In this document: piece by piece, positions 43,997 through 52,033 of the stretch
Layout of the letters: the number at the start of each line of letters is the position of its first letter
Position numbering within the stretch: the first letter of the stretch is position 1
From: Streptomyces sp. NBC_01591
GTDB lineage: Bacteria; Actinomycetota; Actinomycetes; Streptomycetales; Streptomycetaceae
DNA length: 64,000 bases
Assembly (NCBI RefSeq): GCF_035918155.1
Contig: NZ_CP109327.1
Span: 2,294,001-2,358,000 of the forward strand
Direction of reading: 5' to 3'
Notes under the pieces: model-generated
Told to the model about the DNA's origin: nothing
What the model saw: the letters and a program-made list of their open reading frames with translations, nothing else
Databases searched by the model: none
Translations under genes and position numbers: made by a program

Positions 43997-45396
43997 CGGG
44001 AGGTGTTGCCTTCCGCGAGGTCGTTGGTGAGTTGGTTGACGAGGTCGAGGAGTGTGCGGAGGTGTTGGGGGGTGGTGTGGGGGTTGAGGAGGGTGGCTTT
44101 GAGCCAGAGGCGGTTGTCGGTGTGGGCGCGGCCGAGTACGGCTTGGCCTCGGGTGAGGAGGGTGCGGCGGATGGTGGCGACGGTGTTGTCGTCGGCGTCG
44201 GTGGGGCGGAAGAGGACGGTGCTGATGGTGGGGCTGTCGTAGAGGTCGAGGGTGGGGGTTTGGGTGATGAGGTCGGCGAGGTGGTGGGCGGTGGTGAGGG
44301 TGCGGTCGATGAGGTCGGCGAGTCCGGTGCGGCCGAGTGCTTGGAGGGTGACGGCGATTTTGAGGGCGTCGGGGCGGCGGGTGGTGCGTAGTGAGCGGCC
44401 GAGGAGGTCGGGGAGGCCGGCTTCGGTGTCGTCGTCGGCGTTGAGGTAGGGGGCTTGGTGGTGGAGTGGGTCGAGGTGGTGGCGGTGGGGGACGGCGAGG
44501 ATGCCTGCGGGTGCGGGTTGCCAGCCGAGTTTGTGGAGGTCGAGGGTGACGCTGTGGGCGCGGTCGAGGCCGTGGATCTTGTTTCGGTGGGTGGGGCTGA
44601 AGAGGAGGGGTCCGCCGTAGGCGGCGTCGATGTGGAGTTCGGCGCCGTGGGTGGTGCAGAGGTCGGCGATGGCGGTGAGTGGGTCGATCCGGCCGGTGTC
44701 GGTGGTGCCGGCGGTGGCGGTGACGAGGAGGGGACGGTCGTGCCGGGTGAGGGCCTCTTCGAGTGCGGTGAGGTCCATGACGCCGGTGGGGGCGGGGATG
44801 ACGACGGGTTGGGGGAGTCCGAGAAGCCAGGCGGCGCGGGTGATGCTGTGGTGGGCGTTGGCTCCGCAGATGGTCTGTACGGGGCCGTTGCGTTCGCGGG
44901 CGAGGAGGAGGGCGAGCTGGTTGGATTCGGTGCCGCCGGTGGTGATGAGTGCGTCGGGGGTGGGTTGGTGGGGGTAGATCTCGGCGGCGAGGGCTGCGGT
45001 GGTGTCGGCTTCGAGGGCGGAGGCGGCGGGGGCCTGGTCCCAGGAGTCCATGGAGGGGTTGAGGGCGGAGGCGGCGAGGTCCGCTGCGGTGGCGAGGGCG
45101 AGGGGTGGGGTGTGGAGGTGGGCTGTGCAGAGGGGGTCTGCGGGGTCTGCGGCGCCTTCGGTGAGGGCGGTGACGAGGGTGCGCAGGGCGTTGTGGGGGC
45201 CGGTGCCGTGGTCGGGGATGACGGGGTGGGTGGCGGTGCGCATCCGTGGGGTGACGGCGTCGGGGCCGCCTGCGGGGAGGGGGCCGTCGCGTCGGTGGGC
45301 TCCGTCGTGGAGTGCGGTGAGGACGGTGTCGATGAGGGGGCGCAGGGCGGCGGGGCCGGTGGTGGTTCCGGCGAGGGGTGGGGGTGGGGTGGGCAT
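43993..45396 (-). CDS. PLP-dependent group II amino-acid decarboxylase (DesA/diaminobutyrate decarboxylase-like)
   Basis: The ~467-aa product has the fold type I decarboxylase layout: NPSMDSWDQAPAASALE, TTGGTESNQLALLLARERNG, the aspartate in HIDAAYGGPLLF, and the PLP lysine in VTLDLHKLGWQP. It probably decarboxylates a dibasic amino acid to the diamine used by the next enzyme. ATG 45396 follows GAAGGA; ATG 45444 would add 16 residues but lacks a ribosome site. It is upstream of, and overlaps, the N-hydroxylase gene. Substrate could be lysine, 2,4-diaminobutyrate or another. Confidence 0.82.
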   Translation of the reverse strand: MPTPPPPLAGTTTGPAALRPLIDTVLTALHDGAHRRDGPLPAGGPDAVTPRMRTATHPVIPDHGTGPHNALRTLVTALTEGAADPADPLCTAHLHTPPLALATAADLAASALNPSMDSWDQAPAASALEADTTAALAAEIYPHQPTPDALITTGGTESNQLALLLARERNGPVQTICGANAHHSITRAAWLLGLPQPVVIPAPTGVMDLTALEEALTRHDRPLLVTATAGTTDTGRIDPLTAIADLCTTHGAELHIDAAYGGPLLFSPTHRNKIHGLDRAHSVTLDLHKLGWQPAPAGILAVPHRHHLDPLHHQAPYLNADDDTEAGLPDLLGRSLRTTRRPDALKIAVTLQALGRTGLADLIDRTLTTAHHLADLITQTPTLDLYDSPTISTVLFRPTDADDNTVATIRRTLLTRGQAVLGRAHTDNRLWLKATLLNPHTTPQHLRTLLDLVNQLTNDLAEGNTSR

Positions 45397-45574
45397 GGTG
45401 GTGGGGTCCTTCGGATGCGCGTGTGGCGGGGCATGGGTGGACATGCCAGCTTGTCCGGGTTTCCGGGGGCGCGGCCGTGGAGCCGGGTGATGTGAACTCG
45501 AAAGGGGGATGGGTGGTGGGGTGTGGGGTGTTGTTGGGGGTTCCGGTGGTATGGGTGTGGCGCCGGATGTGGGT

Positions 45575-45611
45575 GTGCCCGGCGTCCCCCTGGGGTGGGG
45601 GCGCCGGGCAC
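45575..45611 (-). terminator. Terminator of pepN
   Basis: GTGCCCGGCG-T-CCCCC and GGGGGCGCCGGGCAC form a ~15-bp stem with one bulged T, 35 bp after the pepN stop codon and upstream of the decarboxylase gene. Confidence 0.75.
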
Positions 45612-45645
45612 GGGTGGTGCGGGTGTGGGGTTGTCCGTCAGTGGG

Positions 45646-48150
45646 TCAGTGGGTGTTGCGTACGTTGAGGGCGCGGCGCAGGTCGTCGATCTGGTCGGTG
45701 AGTTTGCGGTGCAGGGCGGGGATGAGGGTCTGGTCGTCGAGGGCCTGTTCGCCGAGGTGGAGGTTCTCGGCGTCGACGGCGTACGCCGGGAAGGCGTAGC
45801 GTCCTGCGGCGTCCGCGATGGCGGGGCCCCGGCGGGCGGCGAGCGCGGTCGCTTCGGGGTAGTAGCGGGGCACGTATTCGCGTACGAGGTCGGCCTGTTC
45901 TGGTTGCCAGAAGCCCTGGGCTATGGCGGTGAAGAGGTAGTTGGAGAGGCTGTCGTCGTTGAACAGGGCGTGCCAGGCGGTGGCTTTGGCCTCGGGGGTG
46001 GGGAGGGCGGCGCGGCAGCGGGCGGCGCCTTCTTGTCCGGTGGCGCTGGGGTCCTGTTCGAGTTCGGCGGCGATGGTGGTTTCGTCGGTGGCGCCGAGGA
46101 CGGCGAGGCGGGTGAGGATGCGCCAGCGCAGTTCGGGGTCGATTTCGGGTCCGCCGGGGACGGTGCCGTTGCTGAGCCAGTCGTGGATGGTGTCGGGCTG
46201 GGTGGCGGCGTCGATGAGGTGGCGTACGGCGATGAGGCGGAGGCCCGGGTTGTGGCCGTCCTCGGTGCGGCGGATGAGGTCGCGGCAGAGGGCGGTGAGG
46301 ATGGCGAGGGCGGCGGGGCGCTTCTCGGGGCCCACGTAACGATCGGCGACGTGGGTGCCGGCGAAGGCGAGTACCCCTTGGGCCAGGGCCAGGTCGGTCT
46401 CGTGCGGCAGGTGGGTGCGGGCCGCTTCGAGGTAGGTGGCGGGGGCGAGTTCGCCGTCGCGGACCATGTCGCGGGCGGTGTTCCAGATGACGGCGCGGGT
46501 CAGTGCGTCGGGGATGCCGGAGAGGCCGGCGGCGACGGTTTCCCAGGATTGGGTGTCGAGGCGGATCTTGGCGTAGCTGAGGTCGCCGTCGTTGAGGACG
46601 AGGAGTGCGGGGCGGTTGCCGGGGCGTGCTTCGGGTGTGCCGTTGTGGGGGACGTCGATCTCGAACCGGTCGCGCAGGACGAGCCGGTCGGTGCCGGTGT
46701 GGGTGTCCGGGGCGTGGTCGTAGGCGCCGACGGCGATGCGGTGGGGGCGGCTGCCGTCGTGGTCGACGGTGAGTGACCAGGTGTTGTCGGTTTCCTCGAC
46801 GCGGGTGGTGAGGGTGTCGACTCCGGTGGTGCGCAGCCAGGCGTCGGCCCAGGCGTGGACGTCGCGGTCGGTGGCCGATGCGAGGTTGTCGATGAAGTCG
46901 GCGAGGGTGGCGTTGCCGAATTTGTGGCGGGCGAAGTGGGTGTTGATGCCGGCCAGGAAGTCCTTCTCGCCGAGCCAGGCGACGAGTTGGCGCAGGGCGG
47001 AGGCGCCCTTGGCGTAGGAGATGCCGTCGAAGTTGAGCATGGCGGACGCGGTGTCGGGGACGGCGGCCGGGTCGGGTGCGACGGGGTGGGTGGAGGGGCG
47101 CTGGTCGGCGTCGTAGCCCCAGCCCTTGCGGGCGACGCCGAAGTCGACCCAGGTGTCGGTGAAGCGGGTGGCTTCGGCGAGGGTCTGGTAGCCCATGTAT
47201 TCGGCGAAGGACTCGTTGAGCCAGATGTCGTCCCACCAGGCGAGGGTGACGAGGTCACCGAACCACATGTGGGCCATTTCGTGGGCGATGACCATGCCGC
47301 GGGTCTGGCGTTCGGTGTCGGTGACGGCGGAGCGGTAGACGAATTCGTCGCGGAAGGTGACGAGTCCGGGGTTCTCCATGGCGCCGGCGTTGAACTCGGG
47401 GACGAATGCCTGGTCGTAGGAGTCGAAGGGGTAGGGCTCGTCGAACTTCTCGTGGAAGCGGTCGAAGCAGGACCGGGTGATGTCGAGGATCTCGTCGGCG
47501 TCCGCGTCGAGGTAGGGGGCCAGGGAGCGGCGGCAGTGGATGCCGAAGGGCAGTCCGGCGTGTTCGGTGGTCACGGAGTGCCAGGGGCCGGCGGCGACGG
47601 CGACGAGGTAGGTGGAGATGAGCGGGGTGGCGGCCAGGGCCCAGTGGCCGTCACCGCGGTGTTCGGCGACGGCGTTGCCGAGGACGGTCCAGCCTTCGGG
47701 GGCGGTGACGGTGAGTTCGAAGACGGACTTGAGGTCGGGCTGGTCGAATGCGGCGAAGACGCGCTGGACGTCTTCCATGAAGAGCTGGGTGTAGACGTAT
47801 GTCTCGCCGTCGGTGGGGTCGGTGAAGCGGTGCATGCCTTCGCCGGTGCGGGAGTAGCGCATGGCGGCGTCGATGCGCAGTTCGTGGTTGCCGGCGGTGA
47901 GTGCGGTGAGGGGGAAGCGGTTCTCGACGAGGTCGGCGGGGTCGAGGGGTTGTCCGTCGAGGCTGATCGAGCGCAGGGTGGCCGGCTTGAGTTCGACGAA
48001 GGTGTCTCCGGCCGCGGTTGCGGTGAACTGGATGACGGTGCGGGAGTCGAAGGTATCCTCCCCCGCGGTCAGATCGAGGTCGATCGTGTACCGGTGTACG
48101 TCGAGGAACTGGGCTCGGGTCTGCGCTTCGTCGCGCGTCAGTACGGACAT
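45646..48150 (-). CDS. pepN: Aminopeptidase N (M1 metallopeptidase)
   Basis: The 834-aa product has the M1 exopeptidase motif AGAMENPG, the zinc motif HEMAHMWFGD with the third ligand in NESFAEYMG 18 residues later, and the C-terminal ERAP1-like helical domain. It removes N-terminal residues from peptides in the cytoplasm; no signal peptide is present. Length agrees with actinobacterial PepN (~850 aa). The ATG at 48150 gives the usual start SVLTRDEAQTRAQFLDV. Confidence 0.95.
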   Translation of the reverse strand: MSVLTRDEAQTRAQFLDVHRYTIDLDLTAGEDTFDSRTVIQFTATAAGDTFVELKPATLRSISLDGQPLDPADLVENRFPLTALTAGNHELRIDAAMRYSRTGEGMHRFTDPTDGETYVYTQLFMEDVQRVFAAFDQPDLKSVFELTVTAPEGWTVLGNAVAEHRGDGHWALAATPLISTYLVAVAAGPWHSVTTEHAGLPFGIHCRRSLAPYLDADADEILDITRSCFDRFHEKFDEPYPFDSYDQAFVPEFNAGAMENPGLVTFRDEFVYRSAVTDTERQTRGMVIAHEMAHMWFGDLVTLAWWDDIWLNESFAEYMGYQTLAEATRFTDTWVDFGVARKGWGYDADQRPSTHPVAPDPAAVPDTASAMLNFDGISYAKGASALRQLVAWLGEKDFLAGINTHFARHKFGNATLADFIDNLASATDRDVHAWADAWLRTTGVDTLTTRVEETDNTWSLTVDHDGSRPHRIAVGAYDHAPDTHTGTDRLVLRDRFEIDVPHNGTPEARPGNRPALLVLNDGDLSYAKIRLDTQSWETVAAGLSGIPDALTRAVIWNTARDMVRDGELAPATYLEAARTHLPHETDLALAQGVLAFAGTHVADRYVGPEKRPAALAILTALCRDLIRRTEDGHNPGLRLIAVRHLIDAATQPDTIHDWLSNGTVPGGPEIDPELRWRILTRLAVLGATDETTIAAELEQDPSATGQEGAARCRAALPTPEAKATAWHALFNDDSLSNYLFTAIAQGFWQPEQADLVREYVPRYYPEATALAARRGPAIADAAGRYAFPAYAVDAENLHLGEQALDDQTLIPALHRKLTDQIDDLRRALNVRNTH

Positions 48151-48253
48151 GTGTCCATGCTGCCGTACGCGGTGGGCGGGCCGCAGGCGGGTTCTCCCAC
48201 GGCTGAGCGGTTGTGGGGCGGGAGGGTTCGGGGTTCTCCGCGGGCGGGGGCTG

Positions 48254-48421
48254 TCACTCGTGGTCGCCGCGGAAGGTTCGGTATTCGTCTTTCATGAGGT
48301 CCCAGGAGGTCCGGTACCGGACGGCTCCGGGGAGCCAGTGGGCGAGGTACCAGGCCTCCCATTCGCCGTCGGGTGTGATGACCCGTGGGTTGAGCAGGTG
48401 GACGTCGCCTGCTCCGGGGGG
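48254..48421 (-). pseudogene. SMI1/KNR4-like gene, 3' fragment (interrupted by IS110)
   Basis: The frame reads GAGDVHLLNPRVITPDGE, then WEAWYLAHWLPGAVRYRTSW and ends in FRGDHE. This is the C-terminal half of a SMI1/KNR4 (SUKH-type) protein. It has no start of its own: upstream it continues open into the insertion element. The 5' half lies at 50122-50229 on the same strand. SUKH proteins include immunity proteins against contact-dependent toxins; the role of this copy is unknown. Confidence 0.75.
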
Positions 48422-48482
48422 TGCCCCTATCTGTTTCGTCAACCCTGTCAGGGTCGGTTCGTGGGAGTTGGTGCTGGTTTTT

Positions 48483-48511
48483 GGGAACGTCCCGCGAAGC
48501 GGGACGTTCCC
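48483..48511. terminator. Perfect hairpin in the IS right end
   Basis: GGGAACGTCCCGC-GAA-GCGGGACGTTCCC, a 13-bp perfect stem with a three-base loop, lies about 60 bp inside the element boundary. On the plus strand it is preceded by TTTTT. It may insulate the element or form part of its end structure. Confidence 0.6.
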
Positions 48512-48544
48512 GGCGGATCGGGTGCCTGATGGGCAGCCCGGTGG

Positions 48545-48571
48545 CCGGCACGGCGGGGGTGGCCGTGCCGG
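48545..48571 (-). terminator. Hairpin downstream of the IS110 transposase gene
   Basis: CCGGCACGGC and GCCGTGCCGG form a 10-bp perfect stem with a 7-base loop, 42 bp after the transposase stop codon. Confidence 0.65.
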
Positions 48572-48613
48572 TGCGCGCGTGATGGGGTCAGGAAGGGAGG
48601 GGCGGTGGTGCTG

Positions 48614-49849
48614 TCAGGCCGCGAGGCCGATGTCGCCGGGGGTTCGTGGTTCGTAGAGGGCCCCGGTGCGGATCATTGCGTGGATGACGTTCACACGTTG
48701 GCGGGCCAGGCGGAGGATCGCTTGGGTGTGGGTCTTGCCGCGTGCGCGTTGACGGTCGTAGTAGGTGCGGGAGGAGCGGTCGGATTTGCAGCCGATCGCG
48801 GCGAACGCGGCCTGGAAGAGGGCGCGTTTGAGGAGTCGGTTGCCGCGGTGGGGTGCGTGCTCGCCACGGATGGAGGTGCCCGAGGACTTGGTGGCGGGGG
48901 CGAGTCCGGCGTAGGAGGCGAGGTGTCCTGCGGTGGGGAAGGTGGTGCCGTCGCCGATGGCGACGATCACGGCGGCGGTGGTCCTGACGCCCATGCCGGG
49001 CATGGAGGTCAGGAGGTGGAAAAGAGGGAGGGCCTCCAGCAGGGCGGCGATCTCCTGCTCGGCCTGGCGGCGCTGGGTGTGGGCGGCGGCGAGCTGGGCG
49101 GCAAGTCCGGGCACGATCAGCGCGCTGGCCTCGGTGCCGGGCACGATGACGGTCTGCTCGGCAAGCGCGTCGAAGATCTCCGCGGTGAGGTGGTGGGCCT
49201 TGCGCGAGCCGTGCGCCTTGAGCAGGGCCTCGCAGCGGGCGTGGCCCAGTTTCTTCAGCCTGGCCGGGGAGCCGTGCCGTTCAAGGAGGGCCAGGATGTA
49301 GGGGTAGCCCAGCCGGGGGCCGACCACCCGCTCCAGGGTGGGATGGATCTGGGAGAGCAGGCCGCGCAGCCGGTTGGAGGTGCGGTTGACCTCGCCGGCC
49401 AGGTCGTTGTCGTAGCCGGTGAGCATGGTCAGCTCGGCCAGCTTCTCGTCGTCGCGGTCCACCGCGCGCAGGGTGTGCGGCATGGTCCGGGCGGTGTCGG
49501 CGATGACGAAGGCGTCGCGGGCGTCGGTCTTGGCTTCGCCCGGGTAGAGGTCGGCGGCCCGGCGCATCGAGAGTCCCGGCAGGTAAGCGACCCGGCAGCC
49601 GGTCGCGCGGGCCACGGTCAGTGGCAGCGCGCCGATGTTGGCGACCTGGTCCACGATCACCAGGACGGTGCCGAACTTGGCCCTGAGCTTGTCGAACAAC
49701 TCCCGCAGGCGGGCCTCGGTGTTGGGCAGCTTCTTGTCGTGGACGGTCTTGCCCTGCCCGGTCAGGCCGCGGGCGTGGTGGAACTCCTTGCCCAGGTCCA
49801 GGCCGAGGAACAGACCTATGCCGGAGATATCGATGACGGTGTCGGCCAT
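48614..49849 (-). CDS. IS110 family transposase
   Basis: The 411-aa product joins an N-terminal DEDD (RuvC-like) domain (FLGLDLGKEFHHA with Asp18, and the conserved KTDARDAFVIADTAR) to a C-terminal Tnp domain with MPGMGVRTTAAVIVAIGD and HLASYAGLAPATKSSG, which contains the conserved Ser of the family. IS110 recombinases join DNA without terminal repeats and, in characterised members, are guided by an RNA made from the element's own end. ATG 49849 follows AGAGGGG; upstream in-frame starts extend into the non-coding end. The gene looks intact. It lies on the same strand as the gene it split. Confidence 0.93.
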   Translation of the reverse strand: MADTVIDISGIGLFLGLDLGKEFHHARGLTGQGKTVHDKKLPNTEARLRELFDKLRAKFGTVLVIVDQVANIGALPLTVARATGCRVAYLPGLSMRRAADLYPGEAKTDARDAFVIADTARTMPHTLRAVDRDDEKLAELTMLTGYDNDLAGEVNRTSNRLRGLLSQIHPTLERVVGPRLGYPYILALLERHGSPARLKKLGHARCEALLKAHGSRKAHHLTAEIFDALAEQTVIVPGTEASALIVPGLAAQLAAAHTQRRQAEQEIAALLEALPLFHLLTSMPGMGVRTTAAVIVAIGDGTTFPTAGHLASYAGLAPATKSSGTSIRGEHAPHRGNRLLKRALFQAAFAAIGCKSDRSSRTYYDRQRARGKTHTQAILRLARQRVNVIHAMIRTGALYEPRTPGDIGLAA

Positions 49850-49859
49850 GCGCGATGCC

Positions 49860-50121
49860 CCTCTTCGGTCGTGCCTTTCGCATCCGTCCCGGCCGTCCCT
49901 GCGGCACCACACGCCGGCAACCACGTTACGCAGACATCCCGCCCGTGAAGAGGTCCGGCGTTGCACCGGACCAGGCAGTCGTCAGGCCCCTCATCAGCGG
50001 TCAAGCGGTGCCCCGAAGCCCGGCGGCAACACCCCCCAGGTCATCGACTTCGACAGGGGGCACACAGCCATACCGGACCCGGGGGCCAGGCGCCCCATTT
50101 CGGGGCCACAGAAAAGGTAAC
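49860..50121 (-). ncRNA. Candidate bridge-RNA region of the IS110 element
   Basis: In the IS110 subgroup the long non-coding end upstream of the transposase encodes a guide (bridge) RNA. This 262-bp stretch has the right place, length and content. A stem GCCCC-GAAAT-GGGGC (50092-50106) lies near the outer end, GGTCCGG-TGCAACG-CCGGACC (49952-49972) nearer the gene, and a further GGTG...CACC stem with an internal CCG-GGCTT-CGG lies around 50005-50035. Internal loops that could bind target and donor DNA were not matched to the boundary sequences here, so this remains a candidate. Confidence 0.45.
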
Positions 50122-50229
50122 GGGGTGGCTGATCTTGAGCATGTCGCTCAGGTACTTGGTCCGGATGGCCCAGCTCTGCTGCTCGTCGCCATGGACGAAG
50201 TACTCCTCGTCGGGAACGTCGTCCGGCAT
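50122..50229 (-). pseudogene. SMI1/KNR4-like gene, 5' fragment (interrupted by IS110)
   Basis: From an ATG at 50229 the frame reads MPDDVPDEEYFVHGDE, then QQSWAIRTKYLSDMLKISHP before entering the element. With the 48254-48421 fragment it rebuilds a SMI1/KNR4-like protein of about 90 residues. The frame stays open upstream of the ATG towards the divergent PP2C gene, so the original gene may have been longer and lost its 5' end earlier. Confidence 0.7.
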
Positions 50230-50282
50230 GGCTGAACGGTACGAGAGGCCACCGACAACGGTTCTGGCAGAATGCGCGGCTG

Positions 50283-51122
50283 ATGAGCGAGACCACGGAC
50301 TGTGTTTTGTGCGGCGGAACAGTCGCTCCTGATGGCTACTGCTGGGACTGCGGTGCCGCCCAGCCGTCGTTCCGTTCGCGGGTGGAGATCACGACGGGCA
50401 GTGGTGCGGCGGGGGTCGGCGACCGGGGCAGGCACCGGGGTGTCAACGCGGACGCGATGGCGCTGACCATGGTCGGCGGCTGGACGGCCGCTGTCGTGTG
50501 CGACGGGGTGTCCATGTCGCCGCGGTCGGAACGGGCGGCCCGGGTCGCGGCCGAGGTCGGGCTGAACGTACTGGTGGCGCGGTTGCGGGAGGGTGTGCTG
50601 CCGGAGAGTGCGCTCGGCGATGCGGCCGTGCGTGCGGGGCGCGCCGTCGTCGGGCTGGCGGCGTCGGTGGATGCGGCGCCGGCCTGTACGTTCGTCGCGG
50701 GCATCGCAGGTCCGGAGGGCGTCTGGAGTGTCTGGATCGGTGACAGCCGTGCCTACTGGCTGCCCGACGAGGGGCCGGGGATGGCACTGACCGAGGACGA
50801 CACGGGCGAGCACGAGGCGCTCTCCGCGTGGCTGGGGGCCGATGCCGGTGATCCGGCACCGCGTGTCCGGAGCTACCGGCCCTCGGTGCCCGGCCGACTG
50901 CTGCTGTGTACCGATGGGCTGTGGCGTTATCTGCCCGGTGCCGCCGCGCTGCGGGCTGTGCTCGACCGCAGTCCGGCCGGTGGTGGCGTTCCGGAGGAGG
51001 CGCGGTCGCTGGTGGGGTATGCCCTGGAGGCGGGCGGGCACGACAACGTGACGGTGGTGCTCGTCCCCGTCGTGCCCGGCCCGCCGGGTGTGCCGGTGGC
51101 CGGGACTGTGGACGAGCCGTAG
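50283..51122 (+). CDS. PP2C-type protein phosphatase with N-terminal zinc ribbon
   Basis: The 279-aa product starts with a zinc ribbon (Cys7, Cys10, Cys20, Cys23: CVLCGG...YCWDCG) followed by a PP2C fold: VVCDGVSMSPRSE, VWIGDSRAYWLP, LLLCTDGLWRYLP and GGHDNVTVVLVP supply the metal-binding Asp residues. It should dephosphorylate Ser/Thr phosphoproteins. In Streptomyces such genes usually accompany Ser/Thr kinase, FHA and VWA genes; none is present, and the IS110 element lies just upstream, so the set may have been cut. The ATG at 50283 has no clear ribosome site. Confidence 0.88.
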   Translation: MSETTDCVLCGGTVAPDGYCWDCGAAQPSFRSRVEITTGSGAAGVGDRGRHRGVNADAMALTMVGGWTAAVVCDGVSMSPRSERAARVAAEVGLNVLVARLREGVLPESALGDAAVRAGRAVVGLAASVDAAPACTFVAGIAGPEGVWSVWIGDSRAYWLPDEGPGMALTEDDTGEHEALSAWLGADAGDPAPRVRSYRPSVPGRLLLCTDGLWRYLPGAAALRAVLDRSPAGGGVPEEARSLVGYALEAGGHDNVTVVLVPVVPGPPGVPVAGTVDEP

Positions 51123-51214
51123 CAGGGCTGTGCAACCGTACGGGTTGCTGTCGCGTCCCGCGTTGCGACGGGCGCTGAGCCCGGTGCCGGGCGGGAGCGT
51201 CGGAGCGATGGCGG

Positions 51215-52033
51215 ATGGGGCGGGCAGTGTCCGAAGCGGTGCAGGGGGCGCACGGGGTGCAGGGGGTCGCCGGTCGGGGTGGCGGGGGCTCGTGCGGTGA
51301 GCGGCGGTGGGTTGTGGGGGTCGCGCCGTGGGGTGTGGCCGCCGGTGCGGTCGCCTGGTGTCTCGCGGGGAGTTGGCGGGCCGCTCACATGGCGAACTAT
51401 CCCTGGAACGTCTGGACGCCGATCGGTTACGGGGCGGTCAAGGGGGTGTTCCTGGGTTTGCTGGCGGGTTGGTGTGCCGTGGTGGTGCTTCGGGTCGTCC
51501 CGGTGGCCTGGTGGAGGGAGGGCGTCGGGGTGGCGGCGGGGCGGTTCGCGGGGCTCGTGTTCGCCGGGGGGCTGGTGGGTGGTCTGGTTCCGGGGACCGT
51601 GCGGGATTTCTTGGGTGAGCCGCAGCCGCGGACCCTGTACTACTTCGACGGGCCGAGGCCGGAATCGGAGTGGTACTGGCGGCCGTTGCTGTCCGAGTGG
51701 CTGACGTTCACGGTGCTGCCGGCGTTCGGTTGTGCGGTGCTGCTGGCCGTGGGTGCTCTGGTGTCGGTCCGGTGCTCGCGCCGTGAGCGGTTCGGCTGGG
51801 TGGTGCCGGCCCTGGTGGGGGTGGGTCTGCTGTTCCTCCCCGACCGGGCGGCTGCCGGGGTGCCCGAACCCGTGGGCAATGGTGATCACGTCAATGAGTC
51901 GGCGGGGGCCGGGCTCGTCGTGCTGGCCACGGGGCTCGGGCTGCTGGTGAGTGCGTGGGTGGTGTGGTCGAGGCGCAGGCCGCGTCGGTCGGCGGGGCCT
52001 CGGCCTCCGGCGCTCACACCTCCCGGCCAGTAG
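51215..52033 (+). CDS. Polytopic membrane protein of unknown function
   Basis: The predicted product (up to 272 aa) has about five to six transmembrane segments (VAPWGVAAGAVAWCLAG, GVFLGLLAGWCAVVVLRVVP, LVFAGGLVGGLV, FTVLPAFGCAVLLAVGALV, FGWVVPALVGVGLLFL, GAGLVVLATGLGLLVSAWVV). A polar loop PQPRTLYYFDGPRPESEWYW separates segments 3 and 4. The start at 51215 is uncertain; the first ~30 residues are Gly-rich and may be non-coding. No family recognised. Its last 20 bp overlap the end of the convergent chorismate mutase gene. Confidence 0.6.
   Translation: MGRAVSEAVQGAHGVQGVAGRGGGGSCGERRWVVGVAPWGVAAGAVAWCLAGSWRAAHMANYPWNVWTPIGYGAVKGVFLGLLAGWCAVVVLRVVPVAWWREGVGVAAGRFAGLVFAGGLVGGLVPGTVRDFLGEPQPRTLYYFDGPRPESEWYWRPLLSEWLTFTVLPAFGCAVLLAVGALVSVRCSRRERFGWVVPALVGVGLLFLPDRAAAGVPEPVGNGDHVNESAGAGLVVLATGLGLLVSAWVVWSRRRPRRSAGPRPPALTPPGQ

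Larger units (their letters stand above)
48422..50121 (-). mobile_element. IS110-family insertion element (boundaries approximate)
   Basis: A transposase of the DEDD/IS110 type (48614-49849) is flanked by ~270 bp of non-coding DNA upstream and ~190 bp downstream, and by the two halves of a split SMI1/KNR4-like gene. Ends lack terminal inverted repeats, as usual for IS110. Boundaries were set next to the C-runs at 50122-50125 and 48416-48421 (minus-strand sense), where family spacing of the split protein is restored; the exact core dinucleotide is not resolved. Total length of about 1.7 kb suits the family. Confidence 0.75.

Noticed and set aside
42578..45396. Complete desferrioxamine gene cluster
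   Set aside because: Only decarboxylase and hydroxylase genes are present, with terminators at both ends; desC and desD are missing.
42414..45611. A 1065-codon minus-strand frame across the hydroxylase/decarboxylase genes
   Set aside because: It is a Pro/Thr/Ser/Arg-rich out-of-frame reading of two well-supported enzyme genes.
48138..48551. A 137-codon minus-strand frame
   Set aside because: It overlaps the SMI1/KNR4 fragment in another frame, crosses the inferred IS boundary, and shows no domain.
50041..50121. Continuation of the SMI1/KNR4 5' fragment (…VTFSVAPKW…) as real protein
   Set aside because: This stretch lies inside the inferred IS110 end and forms a stem-loop; family resemblance stops at about DMLKISHP.
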